A stretch of 64,000 nucleotides of DNA from Microbacterium sp. SSM24. GTDB lineage: Bacteria; Actinomycetota; Actinomycetes; Actinomycetales; Microbacteriaceae. The stretch lies in contig NZ_JAPDNQ010000001.1 of the NCBI RefSeq assembly GCF_025989145.1, forward strand, positions 620,001 to 684,000, read 5' to 3'. The position numbers and the translations under genes are program-made. The notes beneath the pieces were generated by a model. That model was not told the origin of the DNA. It ran no database searches and saw only the letters and a list, made by a program, of their open reading frames with translations. This document shows positions 55,274 to 64,000 of this stretch, piece after piece (position 1 is the stretch's first letter; every line of letters begins with the position of its first letter).

Positions 55274-55672
55274 TTACTTGGCCTTCTCGAGGATCTCGAC
55301 CAGGCGCCAGCGCTTGGTGGCGCTCAGCGGACGGGTCTCGTTGATGAGGACGAGGTCGCCGATGCCGGCGGTGTTGCCCTCGTCGTGGGCCTTGACCTTC
55401 GACGTGCGACGGATGACCTTGCCGTAGAGGGGGTGCTTCACGCGGTCCTCGACCTCGACGACGATCGTCTTGTCCATCTTGTCGCTCACGACGTAGCCGC
55501 GGCGCGACTTGCGGTAGCCACGGGCGTTCTCGTCGCGCACGTCGTGCGCGGCGGACTCGTGACCGCTGACCTGGTCCTTGACCTCGGCCTTGGGGGCCGC
55601 AGCCTTGGCGGCCGTGGCCTTGGGAGCCGCAGCCTTCTTGGCGGGAGCCTTCTTCTCAGTGGTCTCAGCCAT
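55274..55672 (-). CDS. rpsQ: 30S ribosomal protein S17 with basic N-terminal extension
   Basis: A 132-residue S17, about 45 longer than usual. The core starts near residue 52 ([48 protein letters not shown]). The N-terminal 45 residues are Ala/Lys/Glu-rich, like those of L15. Shares one base with the rpmC stop. Confidence 0.96.
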   Translation of the reverse strand: MAETTEKKAPAKKAAAPKATAAKAAAPKAEVKDQVSGHESAAHDVRDENARGYRKSRRGYVVSDKMDKTIVVEVEDRVKHPLYGKVIRRTSKVKAHDEGNTAGIGDLVLINETRPLSATKRWRLVEILEKAK

Positions 55673-55986
55673 TACTCGGCCTCTTCCTTCACGGCCTCGT
55701 CAGCGGCATCCGCCTTCTTGGCCTTCGTCTTCTTCGCCTTCGTCGCGGTCTCCAGCGGCGCGGGGGTGGCACGGATGCCGAGCTCGCGCTCACGGATCAC
55801 GGTGTAGAGCCGCGCGATGTCGCGCTTGACCGCACGGATGCGGCCGTGGCTCTCGAGCTGGCCGGTGGCCGACTGGAAGCGCAGGTTGAACAGCTCTTCC
55901 TTGGCCTTGCGCAGCTCCTCGACCAGGCGCTGGTCTTCGAACGTGTCGAGCTCGCTCGGGGCGAGCGTCTTGGTGCCGATCGCCAT
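55672..55986 (-). CDS. rpmC: 50S ribosomal protein L29 with charged tail
   Basis: A 104-residue L29. The two-helix core [48 protein letters not shown] is normal; the last 30 residues are a Lys/Ala/Glu tail. ATG 55986 shares one base with the rplP stop and is the family start; longer in-frame codons upstream overlap rplP and are rejected. Confidence 0.96.
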   Translation of the reverse strand: MAIGTKTLAPSELDTFEDQRLVEELRKAKEELFNLRFQSATGQLESHGRIRAVKRDIARLYTVIRERELGIRATPAPLETATKAKKTKAKKADAADEAVKEEAE

Positions 55987-56405
55987 TACGCGTCGCCCTC
56001 CTCGCGCTTGATGATGCGTGCCTTGAGAGGCAGCTTGTGAATGGCACGGGTCAGGGCCTCGCGAGCGAGCTCCTCGTTGACACCGGCGACCTCGAAGAGG
56101 ACGCGACCCGGCTTGACGTTTGCGACCCACCACTCGGGGGAACCCTTACCGGAACCCATGCGGGTCTCGGCCGGCTTCTTCGTGAGCGGACGGTCGGGGT
56201 AGATGTTGATCCACACCTTTCCGCCACGCTTGATGTGACGGGTCATCGCGATACGAGCGGACTCGATCTGACGGTTCGTCACGTAAGCGGGCGTGAGGGC
56301 CTGGATGCCGAACTCACCGAACGACACCTTGGTGCCACCGGTGGCCTGGCCCGAGCGGCCCGGGTGGTGCTGCTTGCGGTACTTGACCTTGCGGGGGATA
56401 AGCAT
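55986..56405 (-). CDS. rplP: 50S ribosomal protein L16
   Basis: A 139-residue L16 near the peptidyl transferase centre: [58 protein letters not shown]. Shares one base with the rpsC stop. Confidence 0.98.
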   Translation of the reverse strand: MLIPRKVKYRKQHHPGRSGQATGGTKVSFGEFGIQALTPAYVTNRQIESARIAMTRHIKRGGKVWINIYPDRPLTKKPAETRMGSGKGSPEWWVANVKPGRVLFEVAGVNEELAREALTRAIHKLPLKARIIKREEGDA

Positions 56406-57169
56406 TACGCCGATGCTCCTTCTGCGACGGGGGCCTCGTTGCGAGGGCCACGACGACCACGGTCGCCGCCACGGTCGTCACGACCGCGCGACTGCTTCGG
56501 CGCGTTCGCCTGCTCGCGCGCCAGTTCCTTGTTGGTGAGGTCGCCCTTGTAGATCCAGACCTTCACGCCGATGCGGCCGAAGGTGGTCTTCGCCTCGTAG
56601 AAGCCGTAGTCGATGTTCGCGCGCAGCGTGTGCAGCGGCACACGACCCTCGCGGTAGAACTCCGAGCGGCTCATCTCGGCGCCGCCGAGGCGGCCGGAGA
56701 CCTGGATGCGGACGCCCTTGGCGCCGGCGCGCTGCGCGCCCTGCAGGCCCTTGCGCATCGCGCGGCGGAATGCCACGCGAGCGCTGAGCTGCTCGGCGAT
56801 GCCCTGCGCGACGAGCTGAGCATCGGCCTCGGGGTTCTTGACCTCGAGGATGTTCAGCTGGATCTGCTTGCCGGTGAGCTTCTCGAGGTCGGCGCGGATG
56901 CGCTCGGCCTCGGCGCCACGACGACCGATCACGATGCCCGGGCGGGCGGTGTGGATGTCGACGCGGACGCGGTCACGGGTGCGCTCGATCTCGATGTTGC
57001 TGACGCCCGCGCGGTCGAGCGAGGTCGTCAGCAGACGACGGATCTTGATGTCCTCGGCCACGTAGTCGGCGTAGCGCTGTCCGGGCTTCGTCGAGTCCGA
57101 GAACCAACGCGACACGTGGTCCGTGGTGATGCCGAGGCGGAAGCCGTACGGGTTGACCTTCTGGCCCAT
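56405..57169 (-). CDS. rpsC: 30S ribosomal protein S3
   Basis: A 254-residue S3 with the KH domain ([30 protein letters not shown]) and the C-terminal domain ([34 protein letters not shown]). The last 35 residues are a charged Arg/Asp/Gly tail. Overlaps rplV by one base. Confidence 0.98.
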   Translation of the reverse strand: MGQKVNPYGFRLGITTDHVSRWFSDSTKPGQRYADYVAEDIKIRRLLTTSLDRAGVSNIEIERTRDRVRVDIHTARPGIVIGRRGAEAERIRADLEKLTGKQIQLNILEVKNPEADAQLVAQGIAEQLSARVAFRRAMRKGLQGAQRAGAKGVRIQVSGRLGGAEMSRSEFYREGRVPLHTLRANIDYGFYEAKTTFGRIGVKVWIYKGDLTNKELAREQANAPKQSRGRDDRGGDRGRRGPRNEAPVAEGASA

Positions 57170-57567
57170 TACTTGCTCGCCTTCTTCGTCTTGGCAGCCG
57201 GTGCCGCCTCAGCGACCTCGGGCGTAGAGAGCACGACCGTGATGTGGCTCGTGCGCTTCTTGATCTGGAACGCGCGACCCTGAGCGCGGGGCTGGAAACG
57301 CTTGAGCGTCGTGCCCTCGTCGACGTACGCGTTGGCCACGTACAGGTCCTGCTCGTCCAGGTACTCGCCGTCCTTATCGGCCTTCACGCGAGCGTTCGCG
57401 ATCGCCGAGGCGACGAGCTTGTAGATCGGCTCGCTCGCACCCTGCGGCGCGAACTTGAGGATGGCCAGGGCCTCCTCAGCCTGCTTGCCCTTGATGAGGG
57501 CGACGACACGACGAGCCTTCTGAGGGGTCACGCGGATGTGTCGCACACGTGCGATGGACTCCACCAT
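57169..57567 (-). CDS. rplV: 50S ribosomal protein L22
   Basis: A 132-residue L22 whose beta-hairpin lines the exit tunnel: [22 protein letters not shown] and [22 protein letters not shown]. Short Ala/Lys tail. 24 bases after rpsS. Confidence 0.97.
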   Translation of the reverse strand: MVESIARVRHIRVTPQKARRVVALIKGKQAEEALAILKFAPQGASEPIYKLVASAIANARVKADKDGEYLDEQDLYVANAYVDEGTTLKRFQPRAQGRAFQIKKRTSHITVVLSTPEVAEAAPAAKTKKASK

Positions 57568-57591
57568 TTCTCTCTCCTCTTTCGTCGCCGC

Positions 57592-57873
57592 TTAGCGGCG
57601 ACGGCCCTTCTTGTCGTCCTTCACGTGGCCGCGGAAGGTGCGGGTGGGCGCGAACTCGCCCAGCTTGTGGCCGACCATGGTCTCGGACACGAACACGGGG
57701 ATGTGCTTGCGTCCGTCGTGCACGGCGATCGTGTGCCCGAGCATTGCGGGGACGATCATCGAGCGACGCGACCAGGTCTTGATGACGTTCTTGGTACCGG
57801 CTTCGTTCTGGACGACGACCTTGCGGAGCAGGTGCTCGTCGACGAAGGGGCCCTTCTTGAGACTGCGTGGCAT
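57592..57873 (-). CDS. rpsS: 30S ribosomal protein S19
   Basis: A 93-residue S19: [69 protein letters not shown] in two conserved blocks. 12 bases after rplB. Confidence 0.98.
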   Translation of the reverse strand: MPRSLKKGPFVDEHLLRKVVVQNEAGTKNVIKTWSRRSMIVPAMLGHTIAVHDGRKHIPVFVSETMVGHKLGEFAPTRTFRGHVKDDKKGRRR

Positions 57874-57885
57874 CTTCCTCTACTC

Positions 57886-58725
57886 CTACTTGCGCTTCTT
57901 GCCGGCGTTGCGACGGCGAACGATGTACTTGTCGCTTTCCTTGTTCGCGTGACGGGTGCGGCCCTCGGCCTTGCCCCACGGCGAAACAGGGTGACGACCA
58001 CCGGAGGTCTTGCCCTCGCCACCACCGTGCGGGTGGTCGACGGGGTTCATCGCGACACCACGGACGGTCGGGCGGACGCCGAGCCAGCGCTTGCGGCCGG
58101 CCTTGCCCCAGTTGATGTTCGACTGCTCGGCGTTGCCGACCTCGCCGATCGTCGCGCGGCAGCGCGCATCGACGTTGCGGATCTCGCCCGAGGGCAGACG
58201 CAGCTGGGCGTAGGGGCCGTCCTTCGCGACGAGACGAACCGACACACCGGCCGAACGCGCGATCTTCGCGCCGCCGCCGGGGCGGAGCTCGATCGCGTGG
58301 ATCACGGTACCGGTGGGGATGTTCTTCAGCGGCAGGTTGTTGCCCGGCTTGATGTCAGCCGAGGCGCCCGACTCGATGATGTCGCCCTGCTGCAGCTTGT
58401 TCGGGGCGAGGATGTAGCGCTTCTCGCCGTCGAAGTAGTGCAGGAGCGCGATGCGCGCGGTGCGGTTGGGGTCGTACTCGATGTGAGCGACCTTGGCGTT
58501 GACGCCGTCCTTGTCATTGCGACGGAAGTCGATGACGCGGTACTGGCGCTTGTGGCCACCGCCGATGTGGCGGGTGGTGATGCGGCCCTGGTTGTTGCGT
58601 CCACCGGTCTTGCTCAGCGGGCGGAGGAGCGACTTCTCCGGCGTCGATCGGGTGATCTCGGCGAAGTCGGCCACCGACGAGCCGCGGCGACCCGGGGTCG
58701 TGGGCTTGTACTTGCGAATAGCCAT
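57886..58725 (-). CDS. rplB: 50S ribosomal protein L2
   Basis: A 279-residue L2 needed for peptidyl transferase assembly: [21 protein letters not shown] and the conserved His loop [16 protein letters not shown] near 220-235. 24 bases after rplW. Confidence 0.98.
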   Translation of the reverse strand: MAIRKYKPTTPGRRGSSVADFAEITRSTPEKSLLRPLSKTGGRNNQGRITTRHIGGGHKRQYRVIDFRRNDKDGVNAKVAHIEYDPNRTARIALLHYFDGEKRYILAPNKLQQGDIIESGASADIKPGNNLPLKNIPTGTVIHAIELRPGGGAKIARSAGVSVRLVAKDGPYAQLRLPSGEIRNVDARCRATIGEVGNAEQSNINWGKAGRKRWLGVRPTVRGVAMNPVDHPHGGGEGKTSGGRHPVSPWGKAEGRTRHANKESDKYIVRRRNAGKKRK

Positions 58726-58749
58726 ATCTCTAGTCCTCTATCCCGACCG

Positions 58750-59049
58750 TCAGCCGACTGCCGTGAAGATGTCGATGGTGCCCGACTTCAGGGTCACGAT
58801 GGCGCGCTTGGTGTCCTTGCGCTTCCCCGTGCCGAAGCGGGTGCGGCGGGCCTTGCCGACGCGGTTGATCGTGTTGACCGCAGCCACCTTGACGCCGAAG
58901 ATCTTCTCGATGGCGAGCTTGATCTCGGTCTTCGTGGCACGCGGGTCCACGAGGAACGTGTACTTGCCCTCGTCGATGAGCCCGTAGCTCTTCTCGGAGA
59001 CGACCGGCTTCAGGATGATGTCGCGCGGGTCCTTGTTCACGGCGGTCAT
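58750..59049 (-). CDS. rplW: 50S ribosomal protein L23
   Basis: A 99-residue L23 at the tunnel exit, docking site of trigger factor and [49 protein letters not shown]. Overlaps rplD by four bases. Confidence 0.97.
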   Translation of the reverse strand: MTAVNKDPRDIILKPVVSEKSYGLIDEGKYTFLVDPRATKTEIKLAIEKIFGVKVAAVNTINRVGKARRTRFGTGKRKDTKRAIVTLKSGTIDIFTAVG

Positions 59050-59708
59050 GCCGAGACCTCCTCGGTGGAGCCGGCCTTCGACGCGACGAACGCGTCGTAG
59101 GCGGCCTTGGTGAAGACGATGTCGTCCGAGACGAGCACGTCGTATGCGTTGAGCTGGTCGGAGAACAGCACGTGGACGTACGCGAGGTTGCGCACGCTCA
59201 GGATGCTGAGCTCGTCGTCACGCGTGATGACGACCAGCACGTTCTTGGTCGGGGCGAGCGCCGCGAGGACCGCAGCGGCGGCCTTCGTCGAAGGAGCACC
59301 CTCGATGCCGAACGAGTCGACGATGTGCAGGCGGTCGCCGCGAGCGCGATCGCTGAGCGCGCCCAGGAGGGCTGCGGCGATCATCTTCTTGGGCGTGCGC
59401 TGCGCGTAGTCGCGCGGCTTCGGGCCGTGGACGATGCCACCACCGGTCATGTGCGGCGCGCGGATCGAACCCTGACGGGCGTTACCGGTGCCCTTCTGCT
59501 TGAAGGGCTTGCGGCCGGCGCCCGAGACCTCACCGCGACGCTTGGTCGAGTGGGTGCCCTGGCGAGCCGCGGCGCGCTGCGCCACGACGACCTGGTGGAT
59601 CAGGGGGATGTTCGTCTTGACGTCGAACAGAGCGGCGGGCAGCTCAACCGAGCCGGCCTTCTTGCCGTCTGCCTTCACGACGTCGAGCGCGAGAGTCGAG
59701 TCAGCCAT
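59046..59708 (-). CDS. rplD: 50S ribosomal protein L4
   Basis: A 220-residue L4: [45 protein letters not shown] block forms the tunnel loop. ATG 59708 (MADSTLAL) is preferred over a codon 12 bases upstream. Five bases after the rplC stop region. Autogenous control as in E. coli is possible but not shown. Confidence 0.97.
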   Translation of the reverse strand: MADSTLALDVVKADGKKAGSVELPAALFDVKTNIPLIHQVVVAQRAAARQGTHSTKRRGEVSGAGRKPFKQKGTGNARQGSIRAPHMTGGGIVHGPKPRDYAQRTPKKMIAAALLGALSDRARGDRLHIVDSFGIEGAPSTKAAAAVLAALAPTKNVLVVITRDDELSILSVRNLAYVHVLFSDQLNAYDVLVSDDIVFTKAAYDAFVASKAGSTEEVSA

Positions 59709-59712
59709 GTCT

Positions 59713-60372
59713 TCAGGCACCCTTCACTGCGTTGCGGACGTAGACGATGCGGCCGCGCGCGCCGGGGACGGCGCCCTTGACGAGCAGCAGACCCTTCTCA
59801 GCGTCGACGGCGTGCACCTTGAGGTTGAGGACGGTCACGCGCTCGCCACCCATACGGCCGGCCATGCGCATGCCCTTGAAGACGCGGCTCGGGGTCGACG
59901 AGGCGCCGATCGAACCGGGCTTGCGGTGGTTGCGGTGCGAACCGTGCGAAGCGGAGACGCCCTTGAAGTTGTGGCGCTTCATGACGCCCGCGAAGCCCTT
60001 GCCCTTGCTCGTGCCGACGACGTCGACGAGCTGGCCGGCTTCGAAGGTGCCGTCCACCGTGAGCTCCTGACCGAGTGAGTAGTCAGCGGCATCCGCGGTG
60101 CGGACCTCGGTGAGGTGACGACGCGGCGTCACACCGGCGGCCTCGAAGTGGGCCGTCTGCGGCTTGTTCACCTTGCGGGGGTCGATCTGACCGTAGGCGA
60201 TCTGAACGGCCTTGTAGCCGTCCTTCTCAGGGGTGCGAACCTGGGTGACCACGTTCGGCGCGACCTCGATGACGGTGACGGGAACGAGCTTGCCGTTCTC
60301 GTCCCACACCTGGGTCATGCCGAGCTTGGTTCCGAGGAGGCCCTTGGAAATCTTGTTGTTGATGTCAGCCAC
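59713..60372 (-). CDS. rplC: 50S ribosomal protein L3
   Basis: A 219-residue L3: [29 protein letters not shown], and the central loop [41 protein letters not shown] 60372 has TGAGG six bases upstream and matches the family start; the frame is open further upstream across rpsJ, which is rejected. Confidence 0.97.
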   Translation of the reverse strand: MADINNKISKGLLGTKLGMTQVWDENGKLVPVTVIEVAPNVVTQVRTPEKDGYKAVQIAYGQIDPRKVNKPQTAHFEAAGVTPRRHLTEVRTADAADYSLGQELTVDGTFEAGQLVDVVGTSKGKGFAGVMKRHNFKGVSASHGSHRNHRKPGSIGASSTPSRVFKGMRMAGRMGGERVTVLNLKVHAVDAEKGLLLVKGAVPGARGRIVYVRNAVKGA

Positions 60373-60380
60373 GTCGAACC

Positions 60381-60689
60381 TCAGAGCTTGATCTCGATGT
60401 TGACGTCGGCAGGCAGGTCGAGACGCATCAGCGAGTCGACGGCCTTGGGCGTCGGGTCGATGATGTCGATCAGACGCTTGTGGGTGCGCATCTCGAAGTG
60501 CTCGCGGCTGTCCTTGTACTTGTGGGGCGACCGGATGACGCACACGACGTTCTTCTCGGTCGGCAGGGGCACGGGGCCCACCACGGTAGCGCCGGCACGG
60601 GTCACGGTGTCGACGATCTTGCGCGCGGAGCTGTCGAGCCCGGCGTGATCGTACGACTTCAGGCGAATGCGGATCTTCTGTCCCGCCAT
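60381..60689 (-). CDS. rpsJ: 30S ribosomal protein S10
   Basis: A 102-residue S10 ([29 protein letters not shown]), also the NusE partner in antitermination. First gene of the S10 operon, with a long leader of about 330 bases and a promoter at 61028-61056. Confidence 0.98.
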   Translation of the reverse strand: MAGQKIRIRLKSYDHAGLDSSARKIVDTVTRAGATVVGPVPLPTEKNVVCVIRSPHKYKDSREHFEMRTHKRLIDIIDPTPKAVDSLMRLDLPADVNIEIKL

Positions 60690-60780
60690 TGTCTGCTCAC
60701 TCTCTTTCTCGCGTCTTACCGTTCCGGGTTTCCCGGAGGCATTGGACGCACGGTGGCGCTCGCGCGCCATGGCACTTCTG

Positions 60781-60795
60781 CACTGCTCTGCAGTG
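60781..60795. promoter_or_regulatory. Inverted repeat in the S10 leader, proximal
   Basis: CACTGC-TCT-GCAGTG inside the untranslated leader 60690-61020, which holds no supported gene. A CCGGG-TTT-CCCGG stem is at 60724-60736. A related repeat lies at 60968-60983. Confidence 0.45.
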
Positions 60796-60967
60796 CGTTG
60801 CTGCACCGCTGTTCTGATGTCAATCCGGATTCCGCGCCGAAGCGCCGCTCCCGGCATCCGCTCCCCGCCCGCACGCGAGAGACACGCTCTCGTGATGGAG
60901 GGGGTTTGAGATGTGGTGGTTCTTTGCTGCCCGCGGCCTAGGACCCTGCGCTTTCGCGCCGCCTATG

Positions 60968-60983
60968 CACTGCCCTGGCAGTG
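60968..60983. promoter_or_regulatory. Inverted repeat in the S10 leader, distal
   Basis: CACTGCC-CT-GGCAGTG, sharing the CACTGC/GCAGTG arms of the copy at 60781-60795; about 40 bases downstream of the predicted start point. Confidence 0.45.
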
Positions 60984-61027
60984 ATCCTGTGCACGCCGAA
61001 AGACGCGCCGGAATGTGGAACCTCACT

Positions 61028-61056
61028 AGTCTACGTGTCGCCCGGGCGTGTCGCAA
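61028..61056 (-). promoter_or_regulatory. Promoter of the S10 operon
   Basis: Minus strand: -35 TTGCGA (61051-61056), 17-base spacer, -10 TAGACT (61028-61033). The same -10 hexamer is used at groES and rplM. Confidence 0.75.
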
Positions 61057-61121
61057 ACTCGGGCGTGTCGTGAGGTGGGTATCCTCGGCTGCTTCCCAGG
61101 GGGACGGATGCCGCGCACGAA

Positions 61122-61153
61122 GAAGCGGCCCGGGTGGACACCCGGGCCGCTTC
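61122..61153 (-). terminator. Terminator of the small antitoxin-like gene
   Basis: A 14-bp perfect stem (GAAGCGGCCCGGGT and complement) around GGAC, 17 bases after the stop. Confidence 0.88.
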
Positions 61154-61170
61154 GCTGTCGAGAGGACGGA

Positions 61171-61386
61171 CTACTCGTTGCCGACCGACTTGTCGATGCT
61201 GTCGCGCACGCCGTCGACGTGCTGGTCGATCCCGTCGGGCGCGACCTTCTTGACGAAGTCGGCCGCGGCGTCGAGGACGTTGTCGCTCACGTCCTCGGCC
61301 TGGTCGGACTTGATCGCATCGTCGATCTTGTCCTTGTTCTGCTCGAGGAAGTCCTTGCCCTGACTGACCAGGTCGTCGATACCCAT
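61171..61386 (-). CDS. MT0933-like small antitoxin-family protein
   Basis: A 71-residue acidic, helical protein (MGIDDLVSQGKDFLEQNKDK, then DDAIKSDQAEDVSDNVLDAAADFVKKV). It resembles the MT0933/Rv0909-type antitoxin family of actinobacteria, where many members have no nearby toxin; none is seen here either. It may serve as a general small protein instead. ATG 61386 has AAGGAG seven bases upstream. Own terminator; sits between tuf and the S10 promoter. Confidence 0.78.
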   Translation of the reverse strand: MGIDDLVSQGKDFLEQNKDKIDDAIKSDQAEDVSDNVLDAAADFVKKVAPDGIDQHVDGVRDSIDKSVGNE

Positions 61387-61502
61387 CGCATTTCTCCTTC
61401 GCGCCCCCCGTGGGCGTACCCGGCCATTCTGTCGGGCTGCCCTCGACGGCGGAAGAGGGCATCGATAACGGATTCTTCAACCCGCGTCCCGCGCGAACGA
61501 CG

Positions 61503-61560
61503 AAGGGGCCGGGCCCGAAGGCCCGACCCCTTGTCGGTGACGGATGCCGCAGCATCCGTC
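61503..61560 (-). terminator. Double hairpin terminator after tuf
   Basis: First stem GACGGATGC/GCATCCGTC (61539-61560), then AAGGGG-C-CGGGCC with CGAA loop (61503-61532). Transcription from tuf meets both within 80 bases of its stop. Confidence 0.85.
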
Positions 61561-61578
61561 ATGCAGATCTGTCGAAGA

Positions 61579-62772
61579 TTACTTCAGGATCTTCGTGACC
61601 GTGCCGGCGCCGACGGTGCGGCCACCCTCACGGATGGCGTAGCCGAGGCCCTCCTCCATGGCGATCGGCTGGATCAGCTCGACCGTCATGTCGGTGGTGT
61701 CGCCGGGCATGACCATCTCGGTGCCCTCGGGCAGCGTGATGACGCCGGTGACGTCGGTGGTGCGGAAGTAGAACTGCGGGCGGTAGTTCGTGAAGAACGG
61801 GTTGTGGCGTCCGCCCTCCTCCTTGGACAGGATGTACGCCGTGCCCTCGAAGTTGGTGTGCGGGGTGACCGAACCGGGCTTCACGACGACCTGGCCGCGC
61901 TCCACGTCGTCACGCTTGGTGCCGCGGAGGAGCAGACCACAGTTCTCGCCGGCCCATGCCTCGTCGAGCTGCTTGTGGAACATCTCGATACCGGTGACGA
62001 TCGTCTTCTGCGTCGGGCGCAGACCCACGATCTCGACCTCGGAGTTGATGCCGAGGGTGCCGCGCTCGGCGCGACCCGTGACGACCGTGCCACGACCAGT
62101 GATGGTGAAGACGTCCTCGATGGGCATGAGGAACGGCTTGTCCTTGTCACGCACCGGGTCGGGGATCGAAGCGTCGACGGCCTCCATGAGCTCGACGATC
62201 TTCTCGGTCCACTCGGAGTCGCCCTCGAGAGCCTTGAGGCCCGAGACGCGGACGACCGGAGCGTTGTCACCGTCGAAGTCCTGCGACGACAGCAGCTCGC
62301 GGACCTCGAGCTCGACGAGCTCAAGGATCTCCTCGTCGTCGACCATGTCGCTCTTGTTCAGCGCGACGAGCAGGTAGGGCACGCCGACCTGCTTGGCGAG
62401 CAGGACGTGCTCGCGGGTCTGAGCCATCGGGCCGTCGGTGGCGGCGACCACGAGGATCGCGCCGTCCATCTGAGCCGCACCGGTGATCATGTTCTTGATG
62501 TAGTCGGCGTGACCGGGGGCGTCGACGTGAGCGTAGTGACGCTTGGGCGTCTCGTACTCGACGTGCGAGATGTTGATCGTGATGCCGCGCTGGCGCTCCT
62601 CGGGAGCGGAGTCGATCGACGCGAAGTCGCGCTGCACGTTGGTGGCCGACGGGTACTTGTCGGCGAGCACCTTCGAGATCGCTGCGGTGAGCGTGGTCTT
62701 GCCGTGGTCGACGTGACCGATCGTTCCGATGTTCACGTGCGGCTTGGTGCGCTCGAACTTGGCCTTAGCCAC
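61579..62772 (-). CDS. tuf: Elongation factor Tu
   Basis: Delivers aminoacyl-tRNA to the ribosome. 397 residues; G1 [10 protein letters not shown]3 DAPGHADY, G4 NKSD, then the two beta barrels ending in [13 protein letters not shown] 62772 has AGGAGG seven bases upstream. Preceded by a hairpin after fusA, so it can be transcribed alone. Confidence 0.99.
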   Translation of the reverse strand: MAKAKFERTKPHVNIGTIGHVDHGKTTLTAAISKVLADKYPSATNVQRDFASIDSAPEERQRGITINISHVEYETPKRHYAHVDAPGHADYIKNMITGAAQMDGAILVVAATDGPMAQTREHVLLAKQVGVPYLLVALNKSDMVDDEEILELVELEVRELLSSQDFDGDNAPVVRVSGLKALEGDSEWTEKIVELMEAVDASIPDPVRDKDKPFLMPIEDVFTITGRGTVVTGRAERGTLGINSEVEIVGLRPTQKTIVTGIEMFHKQLDEAWAGENCGLLLRGTKRDDVERGQVVVKPGSVTPHTNFEGTAYILSKEEGGRHNPFFTNYRPQFYFRTTDVTGVITLPEGTEMVMPGDTTDMTVELIQPIAMEEGLGYAIREGGRTVGAGTVTKILK

Positions 62773-62888
62773 TGGGTCCTCCTCAGGACGTTCGTGTAGA
62801 AGCGCCGGGCGCTGGTTTGCGACCGAGTCTCTACGGGGATATCTCCAGCTTAGTGGAGACGGTTCTGGTGATTCTGTGTGAAGTTGTG

Positions 62889-62918
62889 CCGGGGCCCCGC
62901 GTCACCGAGGGGCCCCGG
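62889..62918 (-). terminator. Hairpin after fusA
   Basis: A 10-bp all-GC stem CCGGGGCCCC/GGGGCCCCGG with a 10-base loop, immediately after the fusA stop. A TAAGCT box at 62847-62852 on minus could be the -10 of a tuf promoter. Confidence 0.75.
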
Positions 62919-62924
62919 AAAGGG

Positions 62925-64000
62925 CTACTCGCCCTTGGTCTTCTGGACGATCTCGTCCATGACGTTGCGCGGGACCTCGGCGTAGCTGTCGAACTCCATG
63001 GAGTAGACGGCGCGGCCGGAGGTCTTGGAGCGCAGGTCGCCGATGTAGCCGAACATCTCGGACAGCGGAACGTTCGCACGAACCACCTTGACGCCGGCGG
63101 CGTCCTCCATCGACTGGATCTGGCCACGACGCGAGTTCAGGTCGCCGATGACGTCACCCATGTACTCCTCGGGCGTACGCACCTCGACGGCCATGATCGG
63201 CTCGAGGATGACCGGGTTCGCGCGGCGGATGGCCTCCTTGAAGCCCATCGAACCGGCGATCTTGAACGCCATCTCGGACGAGTCGACGTCGTGCGAAGCG
63301 CCGTCGAGCAGGATCGCCTTGACGCCCACCATGGGGTAGCCGGCGAGCACGCCGACGTTCATGGCGTCCTGGAAGCCCTGGTCGGTGGGGCCGATGTACT
63401 CGCGCGGGATGCGGCCACCGGTGACCTTGTTCTCGAACTCGTACGTCTTGTCGGCCGTGACCTCGAGAGGCTCGATCGTGAACTGGATCTTGGCGAACTG
63501 ACCCGAGCCACCGGTCTGCTTCTTGTGCGTGTAGTCGTGCTTCTCGACCGACTTGCGGATCGTCTCGCGGTAGGCCACCTGGGGCTTTCCGACGTTCGCC
63601 TCGACCTTGAACTCGCGCTTCATGCGGTCGACCAGGATGTCGAGGTGCAGCTCGCCCATGCCCTTGATGACGGTCTGACCGGTCTCGGAGTTCTGCTCGA
63701 CGCGGAACGTCGGGTCCTCCTCGGCGAGCTTCTGGATCGCGAGACCCAGCTTCTCCTGGTCGGCCTTCGTCTTGGGCTCGATCGCGACCTCGATGACCGG
63801 CTCCGGGAACGTCATCGACTCGAGGACGACCTGGTTCGCGCTGTCGGACAGCGTGTCACCGGTGGTGGTGTCCTTGAGGCCGATGACGGCGTAGATGTGA
63901 CCGGCGGTGACCGAGTCGACCGGCATCTCCTTGTTGGCGTGCATCTGGAAGATCTTCCCGATGCGCTCCTTCTTGCCCTTGGTCGCGTTGACGACCTGGG
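62925..64000 (-). CDS. fusA: Elongation factor G (5' part outside window)
   Basis: Translocase GTPase; 357 C-terminal residues are in the window, the G domain lies beyond the right edge. Seen: domain II end [28 protein letters not shown], domain [21 protein letters not shown], domain [15 protein letters not shown] and [32 protein letters not shown], domain [24 protein letters not shown]. The frame is open to the last base of the window. Confidence 0.98.
   Translation of the reverse strand, partial: QVVNATKGKKERIGKIFQMHANKEMPVDSVTAGHIYAVIGLKDTTTGDTLSDSANQVVLESMTFPEPVIEVAIEPKTKADQEKLGLAIQKLAEEDPTFRVEQNSETGQTVIKGMGELHLDILVDRMKREFKVEANVGKPQVAYRETIRKSVEKHDYTHKKQTGGSGQFAKIQFTIEPLEVTADKTYEFENKVTGGRIPREYIGPTDQGFQDAMNVGVLAGYPMVGVKAILLDGASHDVDSSEMAFKIAGSMGFKEAIRRANPVILEPIMAVEVRTPEEYMGDVIGDLNSRRGQIQSMEDAAGVKVVRANVPLSEMFGYIGDLRSKTSGRAVYSMEFDSYAEVPRNVMDEIVQKTKGE

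Noticed and set aside
61171..61386. Toxin-antitoxin locus between tuf and rpsJ
   Set aside because: Only an antitoxin-family protein is present; neither flank encodes a small toxin, so no complete system is claimed.

Overview
The window is a chromosomal segment of a high-GC Gram-positive actinobacterium. The best fit is Microbacteriaceae, probably Microbacterium or a close relative. The reasons are the roughly 70% GC, the very frequent GGATGC/GCATCC words, the leaderless genes with a TANNNT box 6-7 bases before the start codon, the CIRCE-controlled groES, and the order of the ribosomal superoperon with its Ala/Lys-rich protein tails. No species call is possible from this alone. No rRNA, tRNA, CRISPR array, phage or insertion-sequence transposase was seen.

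Layout, left half. Positions 1-1141 hold the 5' part of guaB (minus strand). A five-gene branched-chain amino acid ABC transporter follows: livH-livM-livG-livF on plus, and the binding protein livK convergent to it at 6081-7367. A copper module copZ-copA-csoR (7618-10509) has two CsoR-like operators in front. Then come rarD, a lone groES under two CIRCE boxes, and a SAM methyltransferase. On minus, 13523-18356 is a tightly overlapping operon acpS-alr-tsaE-tsaB-rimI-tsaD-DUF4190, with glmS just upstream and coaA beyond. It links lipid carrier activation, cell-wall D-alanine and tRNA t6A synthesis. A secreted M28 aminopeptidase, a Ppx/GppA phosphatase, glmM and rplM-rpsI follow.

Middle, 26.7-41.5 kb. 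This is the accessory and signalling part: a membrane protein, an EEP hydrolase, an OmpR-type response regulator, a glycosyltransferase, a histidine kinase overlapping a membrane protein with a GGDEF-like but motif-less domain, and truA. A receptor-type class III nucleotide cyclase, which lacks one of its two metal aspartates, sits 7 bases ahead of a cyclic-nucleotide-binding MscS channel. An SGNH acyltransferase follows. Next is a low-GC AbiEi/DUF559 nuclease-like gene bracketed by two 102-bp hairpin elements with identical 19-bp ends, the whole lying between 32-33 bp direct repeats. This last module is the best candidate for an undescribed mobile or repeat-dispersing system.

Right part, 41.6-64 kb, all minus strand. 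Read in transcription order, this is fusA (5' end outside the window), tuf, a small MT0933-like antitoxin, the S10 and spc operons (rpsJ to rplO), secY-adk-map, a DsbA-like protein, an LPXTG surface protein, infA-rpmJ-rpsM-rpsK, and rpoA-rplQ. rpsN is missing from its usual spc position. Hairpins after rplO, rpsK, fusA, tuf and rplQ divide the superoperon into separate transcription units.
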